The notes below the pieces were generated by a model. The model saw only the letters and a program-made list of their open reading frames with translations, made no database searches and was not told the DNA's origin. A stretch of DNA of 64,000 nucleotides from Streptomyces sp. SA15 (lineage in GTDB: Bacteria; Actinomycetota; Actinomycetes; Streptomycetales; Streptomycetaceae): NCBI RefSeq assembly GCF_002291145.1, contig NZ_NTGE01000099.1, positions 477,135 through 541,134 of the forward strand. The letters are read 5' to 3'. Made by a program: the position numbers and the translations under genes. Below, piece after piece: positions 24,566 to 34,736 of this stretch. The stretch's first letter is position 1. The number at the start of each line of letters is the position of its first letter.

Positions 24566-25996
24566 TCACGCCCAGGTGATCAGCTTCTTCGGCTGCTCCA
24601 GGATCGCCGCCACGTCCGCCAGCACCTTGGAGCCCAACTCCCCGTCCACCAGCCGGTGATCGAAGGACAACGCCAGCGTCGTCACCTGGCGCGGCTTCAC
24701 CTTGCCCTTGTGGACCCACGGCTGGAGCTTGATCGCGCCGACCGCGAGGATCGCGGACTCGCCGGGCGGGAGGATCGGCGTGCCGGTGTCGACGCCGAAG
24801 ACGCCGACGTTCGTGATCGTCACCGTGCCGCCCTGCATGGCGGCGGGGGACGTCTTGCCCTCGCGTGCCGTCGACACCAACTCGCCCAGTGCCTGAGCCA
24901 GTTGCGGGAGCGTCTTAGTCTGGGCGTCCTTGATGTTCGGGACGATCAGACCGCGCGGGGTCGCCGCCGCGATACCCAGGTTCACGTAGTGCTTGACCAC
25001 GATCTCCTGGTTTGCCTCGTCCCAGGACGCGTTGATGTCCGGGTTGCGCTTGATCGCGACCAGCAGGGCCTTGGCGGTGAGCAGGAGGGGGTTCACGCGC
25101 AGGCCCGTGAACTCCTTGTCCTGCTTGAGGTCCTCGACCAGTTTCATCGTGCGGGTCACGTCGACCGTCACGAACTCCGTGACGTGCGGCGCCGTGAACG
25201 CCGATCCGACCATCGCCGCGGCCGTCGCCTTGCGGACGCCCCTGACCGGGATGCGGGTCTCCCGGGCGGCGTCGTACGACGCGGCAGGGGCGGGGGCCGG
25301 GGCCGCCACCGGCGGGGCCTGCGTCACCGGCTCGGGCGCCGGAGGCGTCGCCACCGCCGCGTGTACGTCCTCGCGCGTGATGATGCCGTCCGGGCCCGAC
25401 GGGGTGACCGTCTCCAGGTCCACGCCGAGGTCCTTGGCCAGCTTGCGCACCGGGGGCTTGGCGAGGGGGCGCGGCTTCGCGGCCGGGGCGGAACCATGGC
25501 CGTTCAGCTCCGTCTGGAGGGCCTTCGACGCCTCCTGGACCGGAATCTCCGGGCCCTGGACCGGGATCTCGGGGCCCTTGCGGGGGCGGCGCTTGGTCGA
25601 GGAGGTCGCCACGCCGTACCCGACGAGGACCGGCTGGCGGCCGGACCCTGCCGACTTCGGCTCCTGCTCGCCTGCCTTCCCGGGGGCCTCCTTCTGCGCT
25701 GCGGGGCTCTCCGCGGGCGCCTTCGCCGGTGCCCCGCCCGCCACGTCCACCGCGATGATCGGCGTGCCCACGTCCACCGTGGTGCCTTCGGCGAAGTGCA
25801 GCTCGCGGACCACACCGTCGTACGGGATGGGGAGTTCGACTGCGGCCTTGGCCGTCTCGACCTCGCACACCACCTGGCCGTCGGCGACCGTGTCGCCGGG
25901 CTGGACGTACCACTTGAGGATCTCGGCCTCGGTGAGCCCCTCGCCCACGTCCGGCATCTTGAACTCGCGTACGGACGCTTCCGTCATCGTCGTCAC
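24566..25996 (-). CDS. bkdC: Branched-chain 2-oxoacid dehydrogenase E2 (dihydrolipoyl acyltransferase), cluster 1
   Basis: GAGGAG stands 6 bp before the GTG at 25996; an ATG at 25987 is the alternative. The 476-residue protein has an N-terminal lipoyl domain (about 10-85) with the lipoylated Lys in CEVETAKAAVE, a long Ala/Pro linker with two near-identical EIPVQGP segments, a peripheral-subunit-binding domain (KPPVRKLAKDLGVDLETV) and the catalytic domain ending with DHRLVDG (catalytic His and Asp). It moves acyl groups to CoA as the core of the complex. It follows the E1-beta gene by 10 bp. No E3 gene is seen here. Confidence 0.93.
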   Translation of the reverse strand: MTTMTEASVREFKMPDVGEGLTEAEILKWYVQPGDTVADGQVVCEVETAKAAVELPIPYDGVVRELHFAEGTTVDVGTPIIAVDVAGGAPAKAPAESPAAQKEAPGKAGEQEPKSAGSGRQPVLVGYGVATSSTKRRPRKGPEIPVQGPEIPVQEASKALQTELNGHGSAPAAKPRPLAKPPVRKLAKDLGVDLETVTPSGPDGIITREDVHAAVATPPAPEPVTQAPPVAAPAPAPAASYDAARETRIPVRGVRKATAAAMVGSAFTAPHVTEFVTVDVTRTMKLVEDLKQDKEFTGLRVNPLLLTAKALLVAIKRNPDINASWDEANQEIVVKHYVNLGIAAATPRGLIVPNIKDAQTKTLPQLAQALGELVSTAREGKTSPAAMQGGTVTITNVGVFGVDTGTPILPPGESAILAVGAIKLQPWVHKGKVKPRQVTTLALSFDHRLVDGELGSKVLADVAAILEQPKKLITWA

Positions 25997-26006
25997 GACC
26001 CTCTCC

Positions 26007-26999
26007 TCAGTACGCCAGGGCACGGTCGACGGCGTCGAGCACCCGGTCCAGGCCCGGCAGGTACTCCTCCTCCAGGCGCGCCGGCGGGTACGGGGCGTGG
26101 TAGCCGCCGACCCTGAGCACCGGGGCCTCCAGGTGGTAGAAGCAGCGCTCCGTGATCCGGGCGGCGATCTCCGCGCCCGAGCCGAAGAACACCGGGGCCT
26201 CGTGGACCACCACCAGTCGGCGGGTCTTCTCCACCGAGGCCTGGATCGAGTCGAAGTCCAGCGGGGACACCGAGCGCAGGTCCAGGACCTCCAGGGACTT
26301 GCCCTCCTCGGCGGCCGCGTCGGCGACCTCCTGGCAGAGCTTCACCATCGGGCCGTAGGCGGCGAGGGTGAGGTCGGCGCCCTGGCGGACCACGCGCGCC
26401 TTGTGCAGCGGGCCGGGGATCGCCTCGGTGTTGACCTCGGCCTTGTCCCAGTACCGCCGCTTGGGCTCGAAGAAGATCACCGGGTCGTCGCTCTGGATGG
26501 CCTGCTGCATCATCCAGTACGCGTCCGACGCGTTGGAGGGGCTGACGATCTTCAGGCCCGCCACGTGCGCGAACAGTGCCTCGGGGGACTCGGAGTGGTG
26601 CTCGACCGCGCCGATGCCGCCGCCGTACGGGATCCGGACGACGACCGGGAGCTTGACCTTGCCCAGTGAGCGGGCGTGCATCTTCGCCAGCTGCGTGACG
26701 ATCTGGTCGTAGGCCGGGAAGACGAAGCCGTCGAACTGGATCTCCACGACCGGGCGGTAGCCGCGCAGCGCGAGACCGATCGCCGTGCCGACGATGCCCG
26801 ACTCGGCGAGCGGCGTGTCGATGACCCGGCTGTCGCCGAAGTCCTTCTGCAGGCCGTCCGTCACCCGGAAGACGCCGCCCAGCTTGCCCACGTCCTCGCC
26901 CATGATGAGGACCTTGGGGTCGGTCTCCAGGGCGCGGCGCAGGGACTCGTTGATCGCCTTCGCGAGAGCCAGGTTTTTGGATGTCATCGTCTCGGCCAT
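26007..26999 (-). CDS. bkdB: Branched-chain 2-oxoacid dehydrogenase E1 component, beta subunit, cluster 1
   Basis: This protein of 330 residues has the E1-beta transketolase fold: MGEDVGKLGGVFRVTDGLQ (about 32-50), DTPLAESGIVG, RPVVEIQFDGFVFPA and the HHSESPEALFAHVAGLKI loop, then the transketolase C-terminal domain with VVHEAPVFFGSGAEI. Together with E1-alpha it decarboxylates 2-oxoacids of valine, leucine and isoleucine and acylates the lipoyl arm of E2; in Streptomyces the products prime branched fatty acids and polyketides. It begins 1 bp after the E1-alpha stop. Confidence 0.94.
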   Translation of the reverse strand: MAETMTSKNLALAKAINESLRRALETDPKVLIMGEDVGKLGGVFRVTDGLQKDFGDSRVIDTPLAESGIVGTAIGLALRGYRPVVEIQFDGFVFPAYDQIVTQLAKMHARSLGKVKLPVVVRIPYGGGIGAVEHHSESPEALFAHVAGLKIVSPSNASDAYWMMQQAIQSDDPVIFFEPKRRYWDKAEVNTEAIPGPLHKARVVRQGADLTLAAYGPMVKLCQEVADAAAEEGKSLEVLDLRSVSPLDFDSIQASVEKTRRLVVVHEAPVFFGSGAEIAARITERCFYHLEAPVLRVGGYHAPYPPARLEEEYLPGLDRVLDAVDRALAY

Positions 27000-27000
27000 G

Positions 27001-28212
27001 TCAGTTACCCCCCTCTGCGTCCGCGAACGACGCCTGGTAGGCGGCGAACTGCGCTCGCTCCTCGTCGACCAGCGCGTGCCCGTCCGCGTACACGTTCTCG
27101 AAGATCGCGAAGTGGTCCGGGTCCGGCATGGCGCGGACCGCTTCGCGCACTCGCCTGCCCAACGCCTCGCTCTCGGCCTCCAGTTCCGCGAAGAATCCCT
27201 CGTCCGTGTGGTTTGAGGCCTCGAGGTGGCGGCGAAGGCGCAGGATCGGGTCCTTCGCCTCCCAGGCGGCCCGCTCGTCGTCGTGCCGGTAGCGGGTGGG
27301 GTCGTCGGAGGTGGTGTGGGCGCCCATGCGGTACGTGTACGCCTCGACCAGCGTCGGGCCCTCGCCGCTGCGGGCGCGCTCCAGCGCCCACTTCGTCACG
27401 GCCAGGCAGGCCAGCACGTCGTTGCCGTCGACGCGGACGCCCGGGAAGCCGTAGCCCTGCGCGCGCTGGTAGAGCGGGACGCGGGTCTGCTTCTCGGTGG
27501 GCTCGGAGATCGCCCACTGGTTGTTCTGGCAGAAGAACACCACGGGGGCGTTGTAGACCGCGGAGAAGGTGAACGATTCGGCGACGTCGCCCTGGCTGGA
27601 GGCGCCGTCGCCGAAGTAGGCGATGACCGCCGAGTCCGCGCCGTCCTTGGCCACGCCCATCGCGTAGCCCGTGGCGTGCAGCGTCTGGGAGCCGATGACG
27701 ATCGTGTAGAGGTGGAAGTTGTTGCTGTTCGGGTCCCAGCCGCCGTTGTTCACGCCGCGGAACATGCCGAGCAGGTTGGACGGGTCGACACCGCGGCACC
27801 AGGCGACGCCGTGCTCGCGGTAGGTCGGGAAGACGTAGTCGTCCTCGCGGGTGGCCCGGCCGGAGCCGATCTGGGCGGCCTCCTGGCCGAGCAGCGAGGC
27901 CCACAGACCGAGTTCTCCCTGGCGCTGCAGGGAGGTCGCCTCGGCGTCGAAGCGTCGGGTGAGCACCATGTCGCGGTACAGGCCGCGGAGCTCTTCAGGG
28001 GTGATGCCGGCGACGTACTTGTCGTACTCGGCGCTCTTGACGCGCTTGCCCTCGGGCGTCAGCAGTTGGACGAGCTCGGGCTCGCCGTGCGGCGATTTCC
28101 TGGCGCTCGCCGTCGCCTTCTTGGCGGTCGTACGCTTGCCGGCCGTGCTCTTCGCACCGGTCGTACCTGCGCTGCGTCGCGGTGTGCGCGCGGCAGTGCT
28201 CTCCACGGTCAC
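27001..28212 (-). CDS. bkdA: Branched-chain 2-oxoacid dehydrogenase E1 component, alpha subunit, cluster 1
   Basis: A GTG at 28212 opens a 403-residue protein. The thiamine-diphosphate motif starts at GDGASSQGDVAESFTFSAVY and ends with FCQNNQWAIS; a HTTSDDPTRYR segment near the end marks the phospholoop-like region of E1-alpha. The first 45 residues are an unusual Lys/Ala/Thr/Arg-rich extension (AGKRTTAKKATASARKS) that the second copy at 44178-45314 lacks. Upstream are a large AT-rich palindrome and a GTGACC-N2-GGTCAC site that may control the operon. Confidence 0.94.
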   Translation of the reverse strand: MTVESTAARTPRRSAGTTGAKSTAGKRTTAKKATASARKSPHGEPELVQLLTPEGKRVKSAEYDKYVAGITPEELRGLYRDMVLTRRFDAEATSLQRQGELGLWASLLGQEAAQIGSGRATREDDYVFPTYREHGVAWCRGVDPSNLLGMFRGVNNGGWDPNSNNFHLYTIVIGSQTLHATGYAMGVAKDGADSAVIAYFGDGASSQGDVAESFTFSAVYNAPVVFFCQNNQWAISEPTEKQTRVPLYQRAQGYGFPGVRVDGNDVLACLAVTKWALERARSGEGPTLVEAYTYRMGAHTTSDDPTRYRHDDERAAWEAKDPILRLRRHLEASNHTDEGFFAELEAESEALGRRVREAVRAMPDPDHFAIFENVYADGHALVDEERAQFAAYQASFADAEGGN

Positions 28213-28396
28213 GTGTGCTCCTCCGTCGGTCCGGCTACCCGGGTTCGCCGGGCGCCAGTGCGGCTCACCTGTGGCCTCACGGACGCACGGGGTGGGTGCG
28301 GCTCGTTCGGGAACAGGCGTGACAGGTGCCCCGGCGAGCGCCCTGCAAAAGGCACGTTACCCAGTGCTCCACATTTCTGTGAAACCCCTCCTGACC

Positions 28397-28430
28397 TGCG
28401 TTTTTGATTGGATTTCCAAGTAAAAACGCA
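28397..28430. promoter_or_regulatory. Large nested AT-rich palindrome before bkdA
   Basis: TGCGTTTTT (28397-28405) and AAAAACGCA (28422-28430) are exact inverted repeats, and inside them TTGGA-TT-TCCAA (28408-28419) is centred on the same point. Fourteen of sixteen positions per arm pair. In such GC-rich DNA this is a strong candidate operator, 185 bp before the E1-alpha start; an Lrp-type regulator such as BkdR is one possible binder. Confidence 0.65.
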
Positions 28431-28492
28431 AAATCGGGAACAGTTCCTGGTCACAGCCTTGCAGGGGGCCGGAACAACGGCACGTTATCCCG

Positions 28493-28506
28493 GTGACCCA
28501 GGTCAC
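28493..28506. promoter_or_regulatory. GTGACC-N2-GGTCAC palindrome, Crp-like site
   Basis: The perfect 6+2+6 palindrome fits the GTG-N6-GNCAC pattern remembered for Streptomyces Crp sites. It lies between bkdA and the phosphotransferase remnant. Confidence 0.5.
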
Positions 28507-28664
28507 GGGAAGGGTTCTCGTGTCGTCGGGGCCGGCGGTTCGGCATCTTGCACTCGACCGGCAGAGCCTTGGCGCGCCACTTCGAGCACATCCCGTGATC
28601 GAAAGCGACTGTCTGTGACAACGCCCAGTTCGCGGGCGCTTTCCCTGTCCTAGCATCGGGCAGC

Positions 28665-29475
28665 GTGCCGCGCTCTTGTGTACCACCCCTCGTGTCTCAC
28701 GCGCCCCCGCTGGGCGCTCTCCTCCGCCAGTACGCCGCCGCCGGTTCCGCCCTCGCCTGCGAGCCCGTCGACCAGGGGCTGCTCAACCGCGGCTACCGGC
28801 TCTGTACGACCCGCGGCCGCTACTTCCTCAAGCACCACTTCGACCCCGAGACAGCCGACCCACGCGCGGGCGCGCGCCGAACGGGCGAACGGTGGCCCTC
28901 GCGCCGCCGACAGCCCCGACCCCGCCGACACCTGCACCCTCATCGACGACCTGCTCGCCCGCGTACGCCGCCACCGTCCCGCCGACTCCTTCGACGAACT
29001 GGCCCGCCACCGGCTCCTGGAGCGCCGCGCACTGCTGGAGCGGCACGCCGACCGGCGGCCTCCGCGCGGGGGCTCGGTGGGCTGGGTGCACGGCGACTTC
29101 CACCCGTTCAACCTGCTCTACCAGGGGGACGCGCCCGCCGCGATCGTCGACTGGGACCGGCTCGGGATGCAGCCCCGCGCGGAGGAGGCCGTACGGGCCG
29201 CCGCGATCTTCTTCGTGCTGCCCGTCGGCGCCCTCGACCTGCCGAAGGTGCGGGCCTACGCGCGCGCCTACCGGCGTACCGCCGGGGCCACGCCCTCCGA
29301 ACTGGCGGCGGCCGTGCACCGCGTGTGGTGGGAGCGCCTCAACGACTTCTGGATGCTGCGCTGGCACTACGAGCGCGGTGACACCCGCGCGGACTCGCAG
29401 TTCCCGGCGGCCTCGGCGCTCGCGGTGTGGTGGACGCGGGAGTACGACGCGGTGTGCGACGCGTTCGCCGACTGA
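28665..29475 (+). pseudogene. Aminoglycoside-phosphotransferase-family gene, internally deleted
   Basis: The N-terminal part starts at GTG 28665 and reads EPVDQGLLNRGYRLCTTRGRYFLKHHFDPETADP in one frame. Near 28860-28870 the coding signal moves to the next frame, which continues DPADTCTLIDDLLARVRRH and holds the kinase signature WVHGDFHPFNLLY with IVDWDRLG, then runs to a stop at 29473-29475. Compared with the usual APH/choline-kinase-like layout, the segment between the lysine region and the catalytic loop is much too short, so about 70-80 residues seem lost together with the frame. The C-terminal half has no ribosome site of its own. Confidence 0.7.
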
Positions 29476-29546
29476 GCGAGCCTCAGGGGCCGTGGAAGCC
29501 GACTGAGACGAGCTCAAGGGGCCGTAGAAAAAGGGACGTAGAAGTG

Positions 29547-29609
29547 GAAACAGAGCACGCGCGCGTGGAGCCCGTTTCCCGGGCCGCACGCGCGCGTGGA
29601 GGCTGTTTC
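29547..29609 (-). terminator. Compound inverted repeat after the leftward kinase gene
   Basis: GAAACAG (29547-29553) and CTGTTTC (29603-29609) enclose two copies of the 12-bp palindrome CACGCGCGCGTG (29556-29567 and 29587-29598) and a CCCG-TTTC-CGGG hairpin. It begins 11 bp beyond the kinase stop and should form a cruciform-like RNA terminator. Confidence 0.7.
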
Positions 29610-29619
29610 GGTCAGCCGG

Positions 29620-31197
<1,578 letters not shown>

Positions 31198-31528
31198 CAG
31201 TCCTCGCCGTCGTTTCTGCCCGCGGTGCGCGCGGTGTTGTTACGGTCTCCGTCGGCCACGCTACAGCCTCCGCGCAAGCCGCCGGTCCGGGAAGGCCCCG
31301 GGGATCGGCCCGAGACGGACCGGCCATGAAACCTGTAGTGAGTGTCGGCGTGCAAATTCTGTGTACCAGCGGTACGCCCGCGGTAACGCTTCCGCGACGC
31401 TTCTTTCGCGTACGGTCACGGAACGGGCACCGAGCTTGACGTGTCAGTGCCCTCCGGCAGACTTGGCCGGGAATGGCACATGGGATCAACGACAGTCGGC
31501 GCCTGAAAGGCCATGGGGGACGCAGAGA
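31198..31528. other. Divergent promoter gap between two kinases
   Basis: This 331-bp gap holds no gene. A small palindrome GTACC-AGC-GGTAC lies at 31363-31375; I could not fix promoters. An open frame through it from 31361 is a non-coding extension of the rightward kinase frame. Confidence 0.5.
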
Positions 31529-33202
31529 ATGAGCCAGGACGCCGCACACGGCCGGTATGCGGGGCGGGCGCTCGCCGGTGGCCGCTATCAGCTGCGTGAC
31601 CTGCTGGGCGAGGGCGGCATGGCCTCGGTGCACCTCGCCTACGACGCCGTGCTGGACCGGCAGGTCGCGGTCAAGACACTCCACACCGACCTGGGCCGGG
31701 AGCAGGCCTTCCGAGAGCGTTTCCGCCGCGAGGCGCAGGCCGTGGCCAAGCTCACGCACACCAACATCGTCTCGGTCTTCGACACCGGCGAGGACACGCT
31801 GTCCGACAGCGGCTCCGCCGCGGGCGACAGCATGCCGACGCCGTACATCGTCATGGAGTACATCGAGGGCCGCCCGCTCGGCTCGGTGCTCGACGAGGAC
31901 GTACGGCAGCAGGGCGCGATGCCCGCCGACAAGGCGCTGAAGATCACCGCCGATGTGCTCGCCGCGCTGGAGATCAGCCACGAGATGGGCCTGGTCCACC
32001 GGGACATCAAGCCGGGCAACGTGATGATGACCAAGCGCGGGGTCGTCAAGGTGATGGACTTCGGCATCGCGCGTGCCATGCAGTCCGGCGTCACCTCGAT
32101 GACCCAGACCGGCATGGTCGTCGGCACCCCGCAGTACCTCTCGCCGGAGCAGGCTCTGGGGCGCGGGGTGGACGCGCGCTCCGACCTCTACTCGGTCGGC
32201 ATCATGCTGTTCCAGCTGGTCACCGGGCGATTGCCGTTCGACGCGGACTCGCCGCTGGCCATAGCTTACGCACACGTCCAGGAGGAGCCGGTAGCTCCTT
32301 CTTCGATCAACCGTTCGCTTCCGCCGGCCGTGGACGCGCTGGTCGCCCGCGCGCTGAAGAAGAACCCGAACGAGCGTTTCCCGAGCGCCGAGGCCATGCG
32401 CGACGAGTGCCTGCGCGTGGCATCCTCCTTCCAGGCCGCCGCGCCGAGCATCGTCCCGGGCGCGCACACGCCGAGCGGCGCGGGCGTCGGCTCCGCGGTG
32501 TTCCCGCCGGTCGACCAGGCCACGCCGGGGCCCGCGGGCAACGTACAGATGCCCTACCAGCCGACCCCGCCGCCGAACCCGTACGGCACCCCGGCGCCGG
32601 CGGCGCCCTCCCCGGCGTACGGCTATCCGCAGCAGGGCGGCTACCAGACGCCGGGCCCGGCCGGGTACGCGCCGCAGCAGACCCCGTCGACCCCGCCGCC
32701 GTACAACCTCACGCCCCAGACCACCGTCCCGTCACCCTCCGGTGGCGGCAAGGGCAACAAGCCGGTGGTCATCGGCTCGATCGCGGTGTCGGTCGTCGCG
32801 ATCGGCGGCCTGATCGCGGCCCTGCTGATGAACAGCGGCGGGGACAGTCCCGAGGCGGGCGGGGACAGCAGCGCCAGTGCCTCGGTATCGGCGACCCAGG
32901 CGGCCGGCTACCGCGGGCCGGACAAGACGCGGACCATCGAGAACACCGAGTGCACCGAGCCGGAGGAGTCGTACAACGACCCCAAGATGGTGCGGATGCC
33001 GGACTTCACGTTCAAGAACTGGGACTCGGTTCGTTCGTGCCTGCAGGCCGCAGGCTGGCGGTACGACATCCGCGACTACGACGAGAACACGTACGGGGAC
33101 GACACCGTGATGCGCCAGTCACCCACGGTGGGGACGGACTTCGACCCGAAGAACCCGCCGGAGATGCAGTTCGACGTCTCCACAGGCAACCCACCCCAGT
33201 AA
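31529..33202 (+). CDS. Membrane Ser/Thr protein kinase with single PASTA-like domain
   Basis: The ATG at 31529 follows GGGGGA and gives 557 residues. The kinase domain (about 17-285) shows LGEGGMASVH, VAVKTL, HRDIKPGN, DFGIA and GTPQYLSPEQ. A Pro/Gly/Tyr/Gln-rich juxtamembrane linker (about 305-400) leads to a helix near 412-432 (VVIGSIAVSVVAIGGLIAALL). The outside part has VRMPDFTFKNWDSVRSCLQAAGW and later SPTVGTDFDPKNPP, which match one PASTA-type repeat. PASTA kinases sense cell-wall fragments. Its 3' end overlaps a small leftward frame with a signal peptide. Confidence 0.93.
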   Translation: MSQDAAHGRYAGRALAGGRYQLRDLLGEGGMASVHLAYDAVLDRQVAVKTLHTDLGREQAFRERFRREAQAVAKLTHTNIVSVFDTGEDTLSDSGSAAGDSMPTPYIVMEYIEGRPLGSVLDEDVRQQGAMPADKALKITADVLAALEISHEMGLVHRDIKPGNVMMTKRGVVKVMDFGIARAMQSGVTSMTQTGMVVGTPQYLSPEQALGRGVDARSDLYSVGIMLFQLVTGRLPFDADSPLAIAYAHVQEEPVAPSSINRSLPPAVDALVARALKKNPNERFPSAEAMRDECLRVASSFQAAAPSIVPGAHTPSGAGVGSAVFPPVDQATPGPAGNVQMPYQPTPPPNPYGTPAPAAPSPAYGYPQQGGYQTPGPAGYAPQQTPSTPPPYNLTPQTTVPSPSGGGKGNKPVVIGSIAVSVVAIGGLIAALLMNSGGDSPEAGGDSSASASVSATQAAGYRGPDKTRTIENTECTEPEESYNDPKMVRMPDFTFKNWDSVRSCLQAAGWRYDIRDYDENTYGDDTVMRQSPTVGTDFDPKNPPEMQFDVSTGNPPQ

Positions 33203-33348
33203 GAGGTGTGGGGCGGAACCACATGAACTCCACCCTCACACCGGGGTTGACTCACCATCGAATCGGCCGCCGCCGGCGAGGCCATGAGGGGTATCGACAG
33301 GCAGGCGAGGGCGCCTGCCGTGACGAGCGCCGAGTTTCGCATCTTCAC
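33076..33348 (-). pseudogene. Signal-peptide fragment, truncated secreted-protein gene
   Basis: A very good ribosome site AGGAGGACCCAC stands before GTG 33348 (also ATG 33342). It opens a clean signal peptide (MKMRNSALVTAGALACLSIPLMASPAAADS). After about residue 30 the frame loses coding character and runs 127 bp into the end of the convergent kinase gene. Most likely a deletion removed the mature part and left promoter and signal. Alternatively it is a real 90-residue secreted peptide that overlaps the kinase gene. Confidence 0.5.
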
Positions 33349-33425
33349 GTGGGTCCTCCTGGATAGTCAGGAGGGCCGAGAGTAGATCTTCCGCGCTTTT
33401 GACATGCCCACAGTCGTCTTGATCT

Positions 33426-33466
33426 CCTGGATCCCGCCCCGCACGTCGCGCGGGGCGGGATCCAGG
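33426..33466. terminator. 17-bp hairpin between bpa and the kinase region
   Basis: Arms 33426-33442 and 33450-33466 are perfect complements around a 7-nt loop. It lies 30 bp beyond the bpa stop. An imperfect direct repeat of its flank (GCGGGATCC plus TCCTACAG) follows at 33455-33500. Confidence 0.85.
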
Positions 33467-33495
33467 TTCTCCTACAGAGCGGGATCCGGGCTTTC

Positions 33496-34038
33496 CTACA
33501 GATACGGACCTCCCGAACGGCCGCCCGCGCGCGGGTCGTCGCCGTCCTCGTGGCCGCCGACGCCCGGCGGGAGGGCGCGGCGCATCTGCTCCAGCTGGGC
33601 CCGCGCGGCCATCTGCTGGGCGAACAGGGTCGTCTGGATCCCGTGGAAGAGTCCCTCGAGCCAGCCGACCAGCTGGGCCTGCGCGATGCGCAGTTCCGCG
33701 TCGCTCGGGGTCGTCTCGTCCGTGAAGGGCAGGGAGAGCCGCTCCAGCTCCTCGACCAGCTCCGGGGCCAGGCCGTCCTCCAGCTCCTTCACCGAGCTGG
33801 CGTGGATCTCCTTGAGCCGGACCCGGCTGGCTTCGTCGAGAGGTGCCGCGCGCACCTCTTCGAGCAGTTGCTTGATCATGCTGCCGATCCGCATCACCTT
33901 GGCCGGCTGCTCGACCATCTCCGTCACCGGAACCTCGCGGGAGTCCTCGTCTCCTCCGCCGCCGAGCGCCATGCCGTCCTGGCCCACGACCAGGATCTGG
34001 GGGTTCTCCGGCGACCTTTCGTTCCTCGGCATCTCCAT
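33496..34038 (-). CDS. bpa: Bacterial proteasome activator (Bpa/PafE)
   Basis: From ATG 34038 the protein has 180 residues. The conserved helical core (about 48-150) contains RIGSMIKQLLEEVRAAPLDE and ELVEELERLSLPF, and the protein ends PYL, an HbYX-like C-terminus used to dock into and open the 20S proteasome gate. Bpa forms a dodecameric ring that feeds unfolded proteins to the proteasome without ATP. The N-terminal 45 and the Gly/Asp/Arg-rich stretch before the tail look disordered, as expected. It is a single gene with its own terminator. Confidence 0.9.
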   Translation of the reverse strand: MEMPRNERSPENPQILVVGQDGMALGGGGDEDSREVPVTEMVEQPAKVMRIGSMIKQLLEEVRAAPLDEASRVRLKEIHASSVKELEDGLAPELVEELERLSLPFTDETTPSDAELRIAQAQLVGWLEGLFHGIQTTLFAQQMAARAQLEQMRRALPPGVGGHEDGDDPRAGGRSGGPYL

Positions 34039-34185
34039 GCCGCCATTCTCTCGCACCCCTACACCTCACCACCGTGGTGCCCCCGGTGAAGGCTGATCCA
34101 CCCTTTACGCGGCACATCAGCGGCACATCAGCACTCTGGCGGAACCCTGAATGCCAGGCTATGCGTCGAATGCCAGGATTGCTCC

Positions 34186-34686
34186 GTGACTCCAAGGCGG
34201 CGCACACGGCGAGCACTGCGCGCGACGGGACTGCTGATCGTGGTCCTGGGGGCGGGCGTGACCGTTTCGCCGTACGGCACCGGCTGGTCGTACGGCGTCG
34301 AGGCGGCGCCCAAGGTGGCTGCCTCCCCTTCCGCCGCCGAGCCCTCCCGGGCCGGGAGTCGGGCGGGTGAGGGGCGGGAGCGGCCGGGGCGGCGGGTTCC
34401 GGAATCGGCGCCCGAGGACGCCGATGACACCGGGGCCCCCGAGGACGAGGGCGGCCAGGAGGCCGGCGGCGACCTCACCGCCGTACCGGAACCGCCGCGT
34501 GCGACCGGCGGCGTGCCGTCGGGGCACCCGCTGCGGCCCGCGGAGCAGGGACAGCCCGCTGGGCGGGACGATCGGTCCGCCGAGCCCGGGCTGAAGATCC
34601 TGCCGCTCGGCAGCGGGCTGATCCTCGTCGGGCTCGGTCTCGGACTCGCCTTCGTCGCGCTGCGGATGCGGCGGGGTCTTTCGTAG
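34186..34686 (+). CDS. Hypothetical secreted/membrane-anchored protein with Glu/Pro/Gly-rich middle
   Basis: A GTG at 34186 opens 166 residues. The N-terminus is basic (MTPRRRTRRALR) with a hydrophobic helix (LLIVVLGAGVTV), the middle of about 100 residues is rich in Ala, Glu, Pro, Gly, Asp and Arg and looks disordered, and a second helix (LGSGLILVGLGLGLAFVALRM) ends before a short basic tail. The topology suggests a cell-envelope protein with a disordered outer loop. No family is recognised. Confidence 0.7.
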   Translation: MTPRRRTRRALRATGLLIVVLGAGVTVSPYGTGWSYGVEAAPKVAASPSAAEPSRAGSRAGEGRERPGRRVPESAPEDADDTGAPEDEGGQEAGGDLTAVPEPPRATGGVPSGHPLRPAEQGQPAGRDDRSAEPGLKILPLGSGLILVGLGLGLAFVALRMRRGLS

Positions 34687-34736
34687 GGGTTCTACGGTCG
34701 TGAGGGTTCTACGGTCATGAGGGTTCTACGACGTGA
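34687..34736. repeat. 17-bp tandem repeat at a convergent gene end
   Basis: GGGTTCTACGGTC(G/A)TGA occurs at 34687 and 34704, with a part copy at 34721. The last copy carries the stop codon of the leftward quinone oxidoreductase gene. Confidence 0.7.

Larger units (their letters stand above)
28213..28664. other. Regulatory gap before bkd cluster 1 and a broken phosphotransferase
   Basis: This 452-bp gap has no supported gene. It holds a 34-bp AT-rich interrupted palindrome (28397-28430) and a Crp-like palindrome (28493-28506), both described separately. Confidence 0.6.
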
